From positions 1 to 64,000 of the forward strand of contig JAXEIF010000011.1 of NCBI GenBank assembly GCA_034120015.1: a stretch of 64,000 bases of DNA, given 5' to 3'. Position 1 is the first letter of the stretch. Every line of letters begins with the position of its first letter. This document shows, in pieces, positions 27,259 to 36,386 of this stretch. Made by a program: the position numbers and the translations under genes. The notes below the pieces were generated by a model, which saw only the letters and a program-made list of their open reading frames with translations, was not told where the DNA came from and did not search any database. Origin of the DNA: CALXOJ01 sp034120015. GTDB lineage: Bacteria; Spirochaetota; Spirochaetia; JAFGXN01.

Positions 27259-28932
27259 TCAGAAAGATTCCGACAACGGCCCGACGGTTCCGCAACTGTC
27301 GAGCCATTTTTTTTCTTCTTCCGTCAGCCGCGAACCGTCAATCAGCTCTTTTTCAAACGGGAAATCTGTAATTTTCTCGAAACAAAGCATTCCCGAAGCC
27401 CGGTCGGATACAATCGCATACAGATTTTCCAAACGGATTCCGTAAGATCCTTTACGGTAACAACCGGGTTCCACGGAAACAACCATTCCGGGCTGCGCCC
27501 CGACCCGGCACGAAGGCGAAATCGAAAAAGGCGGTTCATGAACACAGTTAATCCAACCGACCCCGTGACCGGTTCCGTGTCCGTACTTCACACCGCCCCG
27601 TTCGGCCTCGCTGCGGGCTATCGCATCAAGCTCCGCACCCGGTGTTCCCGGCGGAAAAACAGCCCGCGCCAACGCGATATGCGCTTTCAGCACCGTTGTA
27701 TAATCGCGCACCGCTTCCGCCGGCGGCCGCCCGCCCCCCGTCCAAAAAACGCGGGTCATATCGGTGGTTCCGTCTGTCGTGTGAATACCGCAATCGAGCA
27801 GCAGCAGACCGCCGCCTGTCACCGGTGCCGCCGTTGCCGCCTCCGGTTTATAATGCACAACCGCCCCGTTTTCGCCGAACGCCGCAATCGTTTCAAACGA
27901 CGCACCGCGATAGGAGGCTTCTTCACAGCGCAGCTCCTCAAGCCATTGCGCAACATCGGCTTCCGTAAAACAAACTCCGTCCGCGGCCGCCCGCAACAGC
28001 CGGCCGCGCAGACGGGCCACCGCACGCTTTTCCACCGTCGCCGCCCGTTTGATACCCGCAATTTGAAAACGGGTTTTAACAGTCTGAAGCAGCCGGATTC
28101 GGAGACCTCCGTCCGACAGCACATTGCGGTGAGAGACCAGCAGCTCGCGCAATTTTTCATTCAGATCCGAAAATGAACATTCGATTTTCATTCCGGAAAC
28201 AGTATCGATTCGGGGCAGAAACTCGCGGTAAGGCAAAACCGACACTCCCGGCAAAGGCCTCGGCAGAGAATGATCGGTAAATAAAAGACACTCATCGGAT
28301 GTAATCAGACACCACGCATAAAAAAAGACATCTTCCCTCACCTCCCGAAACAGGCGCAATCCGCTCAGCCAGGCGATTGTATCGGGCGCCGTCAGCAAAA
28401 CGGCATCGCACTCCGTTCCCCGACGCACCATGTCCAGTTTTTTTTGAAATGTGACGGAAAAATTTTTTTCGACAACTGTCAGCGGATCGGCCCCGGGTGA
28501 AAAATGCCGGCCGGGTTCGGGATCAAAATCAGTCAGAACCGCTCCTTTTTGCCGGCACACCGTTTCCAGGCAGGTGTAAAGCGGATGGGCAATACCGCTT
28601 TTATTAACAGCAACCGTATATCCTTTCTGCGCTTCGTCAAGCAGCCACTCCTCCAAAGAAGGCACACCGGGCGCACCGTCACGAATCAGAACAGTATCAC
28701 TGTTTTCGAAAAGACGCTCGCACTCGAGATAATAGCGGCTGTCTGTCCGAAAAAAGACACGGTTTCTTGTCAGGATAACAATACCGGCTGATCCCCGAAA
28801 TCCGAGCAGACGCTTTCTTTCATTAAAAAAATCGGGAACATTTTCGCATAAGTGAGGATCGGCTGAGAAGAGAATCAGCAGGTCAATTTCTTCCGCTTCC
28901 ATCCGTTTCCGGATTTCTTCCGTTGCTGTCAT
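27259..28932 (-). CDS. Xaa-Pro aminopeptidase (M24B, long form)
   Basis: Removes N-terminal residues preceding proline. The 557-residue three-domain layout (two creatinase-like N-terminal domains and a C-terminal pita-bread domain) matches long aminopeptidase P. Dimetal ligands are seen in DCGIHTTDGTTDMTR (both Asp), GHGTGHGVG (His), SVEPGCY and GIRLENL (both Glu). The ATG at 28932 is preceded by GGAGG at 13 bases, rather distant; codons further upstream overlap the promoter region of the divergent regulator and have no site. Confidence 0.93.
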   Translation of the reverse strand: MTATEEIRKRMEAEEIDLLILFSADPHLCENVPDFFNERKRLLGFRGSAGIVILTRNRVFFRTDSRYYLECERLFENSDTVLIRDGAPGVPSLEEWLLDEAQKGYTVAVNKSGIAHPLYTCLETVCRQKGAVLTDFDPEPGRHFSPGADPLTVVEKNFSVTFQKKLDMVRRGTECDAVLLTAPDTIAWLSGLRLFREVREDVFFYAWCLITSDECLLFTDHSLPRPLPGVSVLPYREFLPRIDTVSGMKIECSFSDLNEKLRELLVSHRNVLSDGGLRIRLLQTVKTRFQIAGIKRAATVEKRAVARLRGRLLRAAADGVCFTEADVAQWLEELRCEEASYRGASFETIAAFGENGAVVHYKPEAATAAPVTGGGLLLLDCGIHTTDGTTDMTRVFWTGGGRPPAEAVRDYTTVLKAHIALARAVFPPGTPGAELDAIARSEAERGGVKYGHGTGHGVGWINCVHEPPFSISPSCRVGAQPGMVVSVEPGCYRKGSYGIRLENLYAIVSDRASGMLCFEKITDFPFEKELIDGSRLTEEEKKWLDSCGTVGPLSESF

Positions 28933-29015
28933 ACCGTCAGTATAACCTCCGAAACCGATTTCGGCAAGTGTTCTTCCGTGTTTTATCCGTTTCGAATCTA
29001 GGGGTAAAAAAAAGA

Positions 29016-29044
29016 TTGTCACTTTTGATTTTTCGTGTTATACT
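29016..29044 (+). promoter_or_regulatory. Sigma-70 promoter giving a leaderless transcript
   Basis: TTGTCA and TATACT are separated by 17 bases. The -10 box ends five bases before the GTG at 29050 and no Shine-Dalgarno sequence is present. Confidence 0.75.
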
Positions 29045-29049
29045 GAAAT

Positions 29050-29484
29050 GTGTTACAGGAATTATCCGAAAGTCTGGAAGATTATCTGGAAGCGATTTTT
29101 CATCTGCAGGAAGAATTTAAAGTGGCCCGGGTGAAAGACATCGCTGCCCGTCTCAATGTCAAAATGCCGTCCGTGACCAATGCTCTCAAAGTGCTTAAAG
29201 CAAGGGATTTAATAGAATACGAAAAAAATTCATTTATCACCCTTACCGAAGCCGGAGAAAAACTGGCAAAAAAAATCACACACAAACACGAAGTGTGTGA
29301 GGATTTTTTCTCGGGAATACTGAATGCCGGAGAGGAAGAATCAAGAGTTCTGGCCTGCGCCGTCGAGCATTATATTGCCGGAAAAACCGCCTCGAAAATC
29401 GAAAACTTATCCGGGTTAATCCGTGATTACTGCGAAAAAGATTCCGCATTTTCGGATCGGATAACCGCCATCAGGAACAGCTGA
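29050..29484 (+). CDS. DtxR/MntR-family metal-dependent repressor
   Basis: A 144-residue regulator with an N-terminal winged helix (about 20-75) and the metal-binding dimerisation domain, without the SH3-like C-terminal domain. Metal ligands align as Asp11 and Glu14 (EDYLEAIF), His80 and Cys103-Glu106-His107 (CAVEH). Asp11 resembles MntR, whereas Cys103 corresponds to the Cys of DtxR/IdeR rather than MntR's Glu, so metal preference (Mn or Fe) is open. The GTG start is just downstream of the -10 box and family alignment allows no later start. pyrK begins two bases after the stop, so the regulator leads the pyr operon. Confidence 0.88.
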   Translation: MLQELSESLEDYLEAIFHLQEEFKVARVKDIAARLNVKMPSVTNALKVLKARDLIEYEKNSFITLTEAGEKLAKKITHKHEVCEDFFSGILNAGEEESRVLACAVEHYIAGKTASKIENLSGLIRDYCEKDSAFSDRITAIRNS

Positions 29485-29486
29485 AC

Positions 29487-30248
29487 ATGACCGATTTTTT
29501 ATCCGAAATTCTCCTTAACGAACAGATTACCCGGGATTTTTACCGGATGCGCTTTACAATATCCGAAAACACCGTGCCTCAACCGGGACAGTTTCTTTCT
29601 CTGAAAGACGAAAAACCGACCGGCACGCTTTTAAGACGACCGTTTGCGTTCTCCGATGCCGGCAACGGATTCGGAGAAATGATTTATCAGACACGGGGGC
29701 AAACCACTCATACTCTGAGCCGGCGGCAGCCGGGCGACCGGGTTTCGGTACTGCTGCCGTGCGGCAACGGCTTTCCGACGGCGGTTATCGGCGATCGTGT
29801 ACCGGTTTTGATTGCCGGCGGTGTCGGACTCGGTCCGGTTCTGTTTCTTTACCGCACACTGAAAGCGGCCGGTAAAAATCCTCTGCTGATTACCGGCTTT
29901 CGAACGGCAGATCTGATTCCGCATTCGGTTTTGCCTGCCGAAGCGGTCATCTGCACCGATGACGGATCGTTCGGATTTCACGGAAATACGGCGGAAGCTT
30001 TACGAAAACAAACCGTAAACAGCAAAGCGGTTCTTTTCAGCTGCGGACCGACACCGATGATGAAAGCTGTATCCGCATTTGCCGAAGAATCTTCTTTCGA
30101 TTCTTTTGTTTCGCTTGAAGCCATGATGGGATGCTCACTGGGCGCCTGCATGGGATGCGTTGTCCCCGTTAAATCGGGAGGCTACAGACGGGTTTGCAAA
30201 GAAGGGCCTGTTTTTGACGCCGGGGAGATTTTATGGACATCGATTTAA
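29487..30248 (+). CDS. pyrK: Dihydroorotate dehydrogenase electron-transfer subunit
   Basis: FAD and 2Fe-2S subunit that passes electrons from dihydroorotate dehydrogenase B to NAD+. The FAD-binding LLRRPFAFSDAG is near residue 50, the NAD domain includes GGVGLGPVLFLYR and SCGPTPMMKAV, and the cluster ligands are in MGCSLGACMGCVVPV plus a later Cys in RRVCKEGP. It overlaps pyrD by 16 bases, as expected for a heteromeric enzyme. Confidence 0.95.
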   Translation: MTDFLSEILLNEQITRDFYRMRFTISENTVPQPGQFLSLKDEKPTGTLLRRPFAFSDAGNGFGEMIYQTRGQTTHTLSRRQPGDRVSVLLPCGNGFPTAVIGDRVPVLIAGGVGLGPVLFLYRTLKAAGKNPLLITGFRTADLIPHSVLPAEAVICTDDGSFGFHGNTAEALRKQTVNSKAVLFSCGPTPMMKAVSAFAEESSFDSFVSLEAMMGCSLGACMGCVVPVKSGGYRRVCKEGPVFDAGEILWTSI

Positions 30249-31156
30249 AAGTCAGGATCGGCAGCCGTTGTTTACCGAATCCTGTCGGAACGGCCTCGGG
30301 AACTTTCGGCTACGGAGAAGAATACGCCGGGCTTTATACCCCCGAAAAACTGGGGGCCGTTTACACAAAAGCGGTTTCGCTTTTACCGCGTGAAGGCAAT
30401 CCGCCGCCGAGACTTGTCGAAACAGCGTCCGGAATTTTAAACGCCATCGGTTTGGCAAATGTCGGAGTCGAGGCGTTTATTGCGAAAAAACTCGATTTTC
30501 TGCTCAGCCAGCCGGCTGCCGCCGTTGTCAACGTGGCCGGATCCTCTCCCGATGAATACATTCGGGTTGTCCGTCGCCTGAACGAAACCGGTATCTGGGG
30601 ATTCGAAATCAACCTCTCCTGTCCCAATGTCAGGCAGGGATGTCTGGCATTCGGCACCGATCCGCGAAACGTGAAGGATCTGACTGCTCTCTTAAGAAAG
30701 GAAACCGATAAACCTTTGATTATCAAACTGACTCCCAATGTAACCGATATCGGAGCAATTGCCGAAGCGGCGGAAGACGGCGGTGCGGATGCCGTCAGTC
30801 TGATCAACACTCTGCTCGGAATGGCCATCGACGTCAAAACCGCCCGGTTTAAGTTAACCAACCGCACCGGCGGGCTGTCGGGACCGGCCGTCAAACCGGT
30901 CGGAGTGGCGGCCGTTTACAACGTCTCGCGCCGCGTTTCGATTCCCGTTATCGGGATGGGCGGTATCATGAGTGCCGACGATGCCGTCGAATATCTTCTT
31001 GCCGGAGCCAAAGCCGTCCAAATCGGAACCGGGAATTTCATCAGACCGGGACTGTGCGATACCGTTTACGACGGCATTGTCGCTTACATGAAGGAAAAAC
31101 AGCTGCACTCGGTCGATGACTTTGCTGGGCTGCTGAAGGATACGGCAACGGAATAA
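30233..31156 (+). CDS. pyrD: Dihydroorotate dehydrogenase B, catalytic subunit
   Basis: FMN enzyme that oxidises dihydroorotate to orotate in pyrimidine synthesis, NAD-linked through PyrK. NPVGTASGTFGYGEE binds FMN; the catalytic base is Cys in NLSCPNVRQG, as in class 1 enzymes. IIKLTPNVTD and VIGMGGIMSADDAVEYLLAGA complete the barrel. The 307-residue length is standard. The gene ends ahead of a bidirectional terminator shared with purE. No other pyr genes are in the window. Confidence 0.97.
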   Translation: MDIDLKVRIGSRCLPNPVGTASGTFGYGEEYAGLYTPEKLGAVYTKAVSLLPREGNPPPRLVETASGILNAIGLANVGVEAFIAKKLDFLLSQPAAAVVNVAGSSPDEYIRVVRRLNETGIWGFEINLSCPNVRQGCLAFGTDPRNVKDLTALLRKETDKPLIIKLTPNVTDIGAIAEAAEDGGADAVSLINTLLGMAIDVKTARFKLTNRTGGLSGPAVKPVGVAAVYNVSRRVSIPVIGMGGIMSADDAVEYLLAGAKAVQIGTGNFIRPGLCDTVYDGIVAYMKEKQLHSVDDFAGLLKDTATE

Positions 31157-31179
31157 TCCGAATCTGCCCGTCAAATATC

Positions 31180-31211
31180 AAAAAAGACAGAGCGCAGGCT
31201 CTGTCTTTTTT
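31180..31211. terminator. Bidirectional intrinsic terminator
   Basis: AAAAAAGACAGAGC, loop GCAG, GCTCTGTCTTTTTT; a perfect 14-base stem between convergent pyrD and purE. Confidence 0.93.
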
Positions 31212-31224
31212 GACCCTTTCCCGT

Positions 31225-31623
31225 TCAGCAGTTCAGCATCCGCTCCGCCAGATGAACGGCATTCAAAGCGCCCTGTTTGCCGATTCCCATCGTCGCACAG
31301 GGAATTCCTTTCGGCAGCTGCAAAATCGAGAGCAGAGCATCGATGCCCGACAAAGCTCCCGCAACCAGCGGAATCCCAATCACCGGTTTTTTGACAAGCG
31401 CCGCCACAACGCCGGGCAGAGCTGCGGAAAGACCGGCAGCAGTGATAATAACCCGATAATCATTTTCGTGTTCCGCCAGAAAGTCTTTCAGCTCTTCCAG
31501 GTTGCGGTGAGCGGAATAAACTTTAAAATCATAGGTCAGTCCCTTTTCGTCGGCCAGCTGCAACGCGGGAGCAATCTGTTCGCGATCCGATTCGGATCCG
31601 ACGATAAAAAGCAGTTGTTTCAT
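31225..31623 (-). CDS. purE: PurE-family carboxyaminoimidazole ribonucleotide enzyme
   Basis: Purine pathway enzyme forming 4-carboxy-5-aminoimidazole ribonucleotide. GSESDR and SAHRN carry the phosphate-binding and catalytic His residues, followed by KPVIGIPL and LLSILQLPKGIPCATM. At 132 residues it is shorter than the usual 160. No purK is nearby, so whether it is an N5-CAIR mutase or a direct AIR carboxylase (as reported for Treponema denticola PurE) cannot be told here. It is the last gene of the purM-N-D-E run. Confidence 0.93.
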   Translation of the reverse strand: MKQLLFIVGSESDREQIAPALQLADEKGLTYDFKVYSAHRNLEELKDFLAEHENDYRVIITAAGLSAALPGVVAALVKKPVIGIPLVAGALSGIDALLSILQLPKGIPCATMGIGKQGALNAVHLAERMLNC

Positions 31624-31662
31624 ATTTCTCTCCTTTCGGCGGTCTCCGGCAACCGCCCCGTT

Positions 31663-32922
31663 TTATCCGAAAAATTTTTTTCCGATATCTTTCCGGCACC
31701 AGCAGCCCGGGAATTGCAGTTCCCGTACGGCAGCGTAAGCCTTATCCGCTGCTTCCTGCAACGTTTCACCGAGTCCTGTCACCGTAAAGCAGCGACCGCC
31801 GGTTGTTCGCAGAATACCGTTTTCATCACGAACGGTACCCGCATGAAAAACCATCAGATCGGAACGGTTTTCGGGCAACGATACCACTTCGCAATTCTTT
31901 TGATACGCTCCGGGATAGCCTTCGGACGCCACCACGACGCCGACGGCCGCACGACCGGTAAAATCAAAAGCGCCCTCGGTCTCCAGCTCGTCCAGTTTCT
32001 GATCTTTGAGAGCATTCGCCAAAAATTCGAAATGACACGGCATCCCCATCAGAAGCGGCTGCGTTTCGGGATCGCCGAAACGGACATTAAATTCGAGCAC
32101 TTTCGGACCCGAGGCAGTCATCATCAGACCGATGTAAATCAGACCTTTATACGAAAGCCCGTCTGCCTTCAATCCGGCCATCACCGGTTTGACAATCGTC
32201 AAATCGATTTCGCTTTTCAGTTCCGGCGTAACGCACGGAACGGGACATACAGCTCCCATACCGCCCGTATTCAATCCCGTATCGCCTTCGCCCGCCTTTT
32301 TGAAGTCGGCACACGGCGGCAGCATCACATAGTGTTTGCCGTCCATCAGCACAAAAACCGACACTTCGTACCCGGTTAAAAACTCCTCAACGAGGAGTTT
32401 ATCGGTTTTCAGGATTTCCGTTCCGAAATCAAGCAGCGCACCGCGGTCGTCCGACTCGAAAACGCCTTTGCCGGCAGCCAGACCGCTTTTCTTGACAACG
32501 ACTTTTCCGGTAACGGTTTCAATATAAGCCCTGTAGTCCGCTTCGTTATCGAACTCCCGCGCTTCGGCGGTCGGAATCCGATGGCGGTTCATAAAGTTTT
32601 TCGAAAAGACTTTACTCGATTCCAGCTGAGCCGCTTCGCGATGCGGTCCGAAAGCGGCGATACCGGCTTCGGAAAGGGCATCGACCACGCCGTTGGCTAG
32701 AGGAATTTCGGGACCGACAAAAACGAAGTCGATACCGTTTTGCCGGCATGCCCCGACAACGGCATCGTTATCTTTATCGGGATTGATATCGATCGAAGTG
32801 GCCAAATCGGTCATCCCGGCATTTCCCGGAGCCGCAAAAAGCGAATCCTTTCCCAACGTCTGGGAAAATTTCCATACAATCGCATGCTCGCGGGCACCCG
32901 ATCCCAAAACCAATACCTTCAT
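31663..32922 (-). CDS. purD: Phosphoribosylamine-glycine ligase
   Basis: ATP-grasp ligase forming glycinamide ribonucleotide. MKVLVLGSGAREHAIVW starts the N-terminal domain; VKKSGLAAGKGV is the ATP-grasp lysine region and EFNVRFGDPETQPLL the metal-binding site. It has 419 residues, as usual. Its start overlaps the purN stop by four bases. Confidence 0.97.
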   Translation of the reverse strand: MKVLVLGSGAREHAIVWKFSQTLGKDSLFAAPGNAGMTDLATSIDINPDKDNDAVVGACRQNGIDFVFVGPEIPLANGVVDALSEAGIAAFGPHREAAQLESSKVFSKNFMNRHRIPTAEAREFDNEADYRAYIETVTGKVVVKKSGLAAGKGVFESDDRGALLDFGTEILKTDKLLVEEFLTGYEVSVFVLMDGKHYVMLPPCADFKKAGEGDTGLNTGGMGAVCPVPCVTPELKSEIDLTIVKPVMAGLKADGLSYKGLIYIGLMMTASGPKVLEFNVRFGDPETQPLLMGMPCHFEFLANALKDQKLDELETEGAFDFTGRAAVGVVVASEGYPGAYQKNCEVVSLPENRSDLMVFHAGTVRDENGILRTTGGRCFTVTGLGETLQEAADKAYAAVRELQFPGCWCRKDIGKKFFG

Positions 32923-33491
32923 TTCCCCTCCTCTGCACGATCAAGCAGCTCAATAACCACCTGCGGATAAATTTCATGCTCGCAGTCGTGAATCCGTGTT
33001 TCGATTTCTTCCAACGATTCGGAACCGCTTCGGACGAACGATTTTTGCCGAATCACTTTTCCGGTATCCATTCCGGAATCGACATAATGCACCGTTACCC
33101 CCAACTCGGTATCGGAAGAGGCAAAACTTTCTTCGATTCCGTGTGTGCCGGGATATTTCGGCAACAGTGCGGGATGAATATTGATAATTTTCCCGTCGTA
33201 TTTTTTCGTCATTTCCGGCGAGAGCAGCTTCATAAAACCGGCCAAAACAATCAAATCGGGATGAAGCCTTGTCAGTAATTCGTCGATTTCCTTTTCGGCT
33301 TCTTTCCGATCCCGTCCGAGATAAGAGACATGGTAAGCCGGAATCCCCAATTTTTCGGCGCGCACGAACGAGTAGGCCTCTTTTTTATTGCAGATCATTG
33401 CGGCAATTTTATGATTTGTCGCGGCAACCGCTTCGCAGATGGCCTGAAAATTACTTCCGTTTCCGGACGTCAGAATTACGGCATCAGCCAT
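32919..33491 (-). CDS. purN: Phosphoribosylglycinamide formyltransferase
   Basis: Transfers a formyl group from 10-formyl-tetrahydrofolate to glycinamide ribonucleotide. SGNGSNFQAI binds phosphate; the catalytic set appears as Asn and His in INIHPALLPKYPG and Asp in HYVDSGMDTG. It has 190 residues, as usual. It overlaps purM by eight bases and purD by four. Confidence 0.96.
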   Translation of the reverse strand: MADAVILTSGNGSNFQAICEAVAATNHKIAAMICNKKEAYSFVRAEKLGIPAYHVSYLGRDRKEAEKEIDELLTRLHPDLIVLAGFMKLLSPEMTKKYDGKIINIHPALLPKYPGTHGIEESFASSDTELGVTVHYVDSGMDTGKVIRQKSFVRSGSESLEEIETRIHDCEHEIYPQVVIELLDRAEEGK

Positions 33492-34443
33492 CGACCAGTT
33501 CTCCGACTCTCAGCAGAGCGATACCGCTGTCGGCCGCTTTTTTTAACACAGCAGAGGCATCTTCCGCGGACACAACCAGAACAATCCCCAATCCCATGTT
33601 GAATACTTTTCGCATTTCGGCTGTTTCGATTCCGCCTTCTTTCTGAATCCGCCCGAAAATCTCGGGAACGGGCCAGTCCCATGTAAAACGGGGCTTCAAA
33701 TCGGATGGAAGTGCTCTTACCGTATTTCCCTCCAATCCTCCGCCTGTAATGTGGGCCGCACCCAAAACAGAACCCGTCGACAGCAGTGTTTTCATTTCTT
33801 TGACATAGATTTTGGTCGGTGTCAGCAGTTTTTCCCAAACCGAATCATCACAGCCCGCCAATGCTTTACGGGCAAGAGACAGTCCGTTCGAATGAACTCC
33901 GGTCGAGGGCATTCCCAGCAAAATGTCACCGGCTTTCATTTTGTTTTTAAAGGGAAGAATTTTTTCTTCATCCCCGATTCCTACACAAAAACCGGCCAAA
34001 TCGAAATCATCGGCTTTGTAAAGATCGGGCATCTCGGCAGTTTCTCCGCCGGTCAAAACACATTCCGCCTGCTCGCAACCGTCGACAATTCCCTTAATAA
34101 CCTCTTTCAGTACGGTTTCGTTTAAATGCCCGCAGGCAATATAATCAAGAAAGGAAATCGGTTCGATACCGCAGACAATCAAATCGTTGACGCTCATTGC
34201 CACGAGGTCGATACCGACGGTATCATGCTTTTTCAGTCTCATGGCCACCATCAGCTTGGTACCGACACCGTCGGTACAGGAAAACAGAAGCGGTTTCTTA
34301 TACCGGTTCAGATCGACAGGCAACCCGCCGGCGAATCCGCCGATTGATGACGAAACAGCCTTTGATTTTATATTTCCGATAAATGAAGCGAAGCGATCGC
34401 CCTTCTCGATATCAACACCCGCATCCTTATAAGAAAATCCCAT
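33484..34443 (-). CDS. purM: Phosphoribosylformylglycinamidine cyclo-ligase
   Basis: ATP-dependent closure of the imidazole ring giving aminoimidazole ribonucleotide. Motifs include SCTDGVGTKLMVA, VMSVNDLIVCGIEP-like AMSVNDLIVCGIEP and the ATP-site ITGGGLEGNTVRALP. The ATG at 34443 is chosen because AGGAG lies five bases upstream and the protein then starts GFSYKDAGVDI like its family; 17 upstream codons lack support. The 319-residue product is slightly shorter than the usual 340-350. It starts 13 bases after ricT. Confidence 0.95.
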   Translation of the reverse strand: MGFSYKDAGVDIEKGDRFASFIGNIKSKAVSSSIGGFAGGLPVDLNRYKKPLLFSCTDGVGTKLMVAMRLKKHDTVGIDLVAMSVNDLIVCGIEPISFLDYIACGHLNETVLKEVIKGIVDGCEQAECVLTGGETAEMPDLYKADDFDLAGFCVGIGDEEKILPFKNKMKAGDILLGMPSTGVHSNGLSLARKALAGCDDSVWEKLLTPTKIYVKEMKTLLSTGSVLGAAHITGGGLEGNTVRALPSDLKPRFTWDWPVPEIFGRIQKEGGIETAEMRKVFNMGLGIVLVVSAEDASAVLKKAADSGIALLRVGELVDG

Positions 34444-34456
34444 ATTCACTCCTCTC

Positions 34457-35395
34457 CTATTCCAAATCCGCCTTCCAGCGTTTTTTAAATTCATTGTACT
34501 TCAGTTTTTTCAGCGAAACCCACAACGTTTCGCCTCCTTCGCCGATCAGCTGGACCTGATGTTTCAGCAGACTGATTTCGCCGACCTTGTAAACAGAATC
34601 CCCCGCCCTCACCGGTGTATCTTTTTTGGGAAACAGTTTTTTTTCTGTCTTGTAGAAATCATTTTCGTAGGCCAGACAGCAAAGCAGACGTCCGCACGGT
34701 CCCGATATTTTCATCGCATTAAGCGACATATTCTGTTCTTTTGCCATTTTAATCGAAACCGCATTCGGCTTGTCACTGACCGAAGCACAGCAAAAAGGTC
34801 TGCCGCAAACCGCCAGACCGCCGATGATACGCGATTCGTCACGGACTCCGACCTGACGCAATTCAATCCTCTCCCGAAAAGCGGAAACCAGTTCTTTCAG
34901 CAATCCCCGAAAATCGACGCGGTTTTCGGCCGAATAAAAAAACATCAGTTTCGACTCGTCTGTCAGATAATGCGCGGAAATCAGTTTCATATCCAGTTTT
35001 AAATCGGAAATCTTTTTTCGGCAAAAAGCGTAAGCTTCCTGCTCCGGCTGACGATTCTTTTCATATTTCTCCAAATCTTTTTCCGTTGCAATACGGATCA
35101 GTTTGACCGTATTTTTCAGAGAAACTTCGCGCAGCCCCGTTTTCCCCAAAATCTGACATAAATCTTTTCCGTAACGGGCATCGGCAATGATATACTTGGC
35201 CTTAATCAGACGGTCTGCTTCCGTTTGGGACACCGTCAGATAATCGGTCTCGCACGAATGAACCAGCTTAACGGAGAGAAGCACTTCGCTGTCTTTCAAA
35301 TGATAACGATTATGATGCTGCCGGTTTTCGGCTGTTTCCTCGAAATCATCTTCGATAATCAGACCGTCTTCTTCGGCGATAATTTCTTTTCCCAA
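34457..35395 (-). CDS. ricT: PSP1-domain protein of the RicT/YaaT family
   Basis: RicT (YaaT) in Bacillus is part of the Y-complex with RicA and RicF, which carries Fe-S clusters and modulates RNase Y and RNA maturation. The 312-residue protein shows the conserved cysteine motifs GRPFCC and GPCGRLLCCLAYE (about residues 218-250) of the PSP1 domain, with an extra acidic N-terminal segment. No ricA or ricF is in the window. Adjacency to yaaR matches the Bacillus yaaR-holB-yaaT neighbourhood, but holB is missing between them here. Confidence 0.9.
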   Translation of the reverse strand: MGKEIIAEEDGLIIEDDFEETAENRQHHNRYHLKDSEVLLSVKLVHSCETDYLTVSQTEADRLIKAKYIIADARYGKDLCQILGKTGLREVSLKNTVKLIRIATEKDLEKYEKNRQPEQEAYAFCRKKISDLKLDMKLISAHYLTDESKLMFFYSAENRVDFRGLLKELVSAFRERIELRQVGVRDESRIIGGLAVCGRPFCCASVSDKPNAVSIKMAKEQNMSLNAMKISGPCGRLLCCLAYENDFYKTEKKLFPKKDTPVRAGDSVYKVGEISLLKHQVQLIGEGGETLWVSLKKLKYNEFKKRWKADLE

Positions 35396-35409
35396 AACGT
35401 TTACACTCC

Positions 35410-35931
35410 TTAACTCAACAAATCCACAATCAGCCCTTCTATTTCATTAATCCGACCGAGGATACGAATCGGACGGGACTGTTCATCCATTAAATCAACC
35501 GTTAACTGATTCAGTTTGGAATCAATCACTTCCACAAGTCTCAACACTTCCTGCCGGGGCATTGAGCCGCGAACCCGTCGGGTAAACCGGACTTCGCGTT
35601 CGTGAAGCGAAGCGGCAATCACCGCTTCCATCAGTTTCTTTATCTGACTTTTATACTCACGAATCACTTCCGGACTGCGGGTATTGACCACCTCTTTTCC
35701 CAAAGCGGTGATTTTACCGCGCATCCGCTCCCATTCTTCGGGGCTTCCCGAAAAATTCCGATCCTGTCTGCTTCCGGTATCGGAAAATCCGTTTCTTTTA
35801 ATGCGGGAAAAAAAACTTTCCCGGGATTCTTCTGCCGGCTCGCTTTTTTCCGTTTTTTCCGATCCGGCATAATTTTCGACTTGAGTCCCTCCTCCCATAA
35901 AAGAAGGAGCAAACGTATTGATTTTAGCCAT
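35410..35931 (-). CDS. yaaR: YaaR-family protein (DUF327)
   Basis: A 173-residue cytoplasmic protein of unknown function. The first 60 residues are low-complexity and charged; from about residue 65 comes the all-helical YaaR domain (EYKSQIKKLMEAVIAAS and later RLVEVIDSKLNQLTVDLMD). The start overlaps the bactofilin 3' end by eight bases and it precedes ricT by 14, so all are in one operon. Confidence 0.85.
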   Translation of the reverse strand: MAKINTFAPSFMGGGTQVENYAGSEKTEKSEPAEESRESFFSRIKRNGFSDTGSRQDRNFSGSPEEWERMRGKITALGKEVVNTRSPEVIREYKSQIKKLMEAVIAASLHEREVRFTRRVRGSMPRQEVLRLVEVIDSKLNQLTVDLMDEQSRPIRILGRINEIEGLIVDLLS

Positions 35932-36373
35932 TTCCGGATTTTTTTCTCATCGGATTAAACCGCTCGTGATTATTCTCTTCGGTGAATTTTTTTTCAACGG
36001 TCTCCGCTTCATCTGTATTATCCAAACCGCCGCGGCTGACGGTACACCGGCCGCGAAACAGGACATTTTCTTCTATAATCAGACGCGGAGCTTTGATATT
36101 GCCGATAACCACCCCGTTTGTCAAAATAACAATCCGTTCGGTCGCTTTAATATTGCCCTTGACAATGCCGCCGACAACAACCGTTTCCGCCGAAATAAAA
36201 CTCTCGACACGACCGTCTTTCCCGATAAGAACCTTTCCTGTCGACTCTATCGGACCGCGAAACGAACCGTCGATACGCAGCAATTCGTTGGAAACAATGG
36301 TTCCCGTCACAAATGTTCCTTCGCCGACGATGGAATTAATATAATGACTTCCCGTAAAAAAATCGTTTTTCAT
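35924..36373 (-). CDS. Bactofilin (polymer-forming cytoskeletal protein)
   Basis: Bactofilins self-assemble into filaments without nucleotides and place cell-wall enzymes. Residues about 12-115 show the repeating beta-helix pattern with Gly turns (GTIVSNELLRIDGSFRG, GKVLIGKDGRV, GGIVKGNIKATERI). The C-terminal tail is charged. The ATG at 36373 is preceded by AGGAG at six bases; 27 earlier in-frame codons lie within the upstream peptidase gene. The partner gene just upstream encodes a LytM-type peptidase, the classic pairing for helical or curved cell shape, fitting a spirochaete. Confidence 0.92.
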   Translation of the reverse strand: MKNDFFTGSHYINSIVGEGTFVTGTIVSNELLRIDGSFRGPIESTGKVLIGKDGRVESFISAETVVVGGIVKGNIKATERIVILTNGVVIGNIKAPRLIIEENVLFRGRCTVSRGGLDNTDEAETVEKKFTEENNHERFNPMRKKSGNG

Positions 36374-36386
36374 TCCCGACTCCTGT

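Noticed and set aside
31210..32379. Open frame of 389 codons on the plus strand
   Set aside because: It is opposite purE and purD, both clearly coding; its His/Arg/Phe-rich translation is typical of an antisense shadow.
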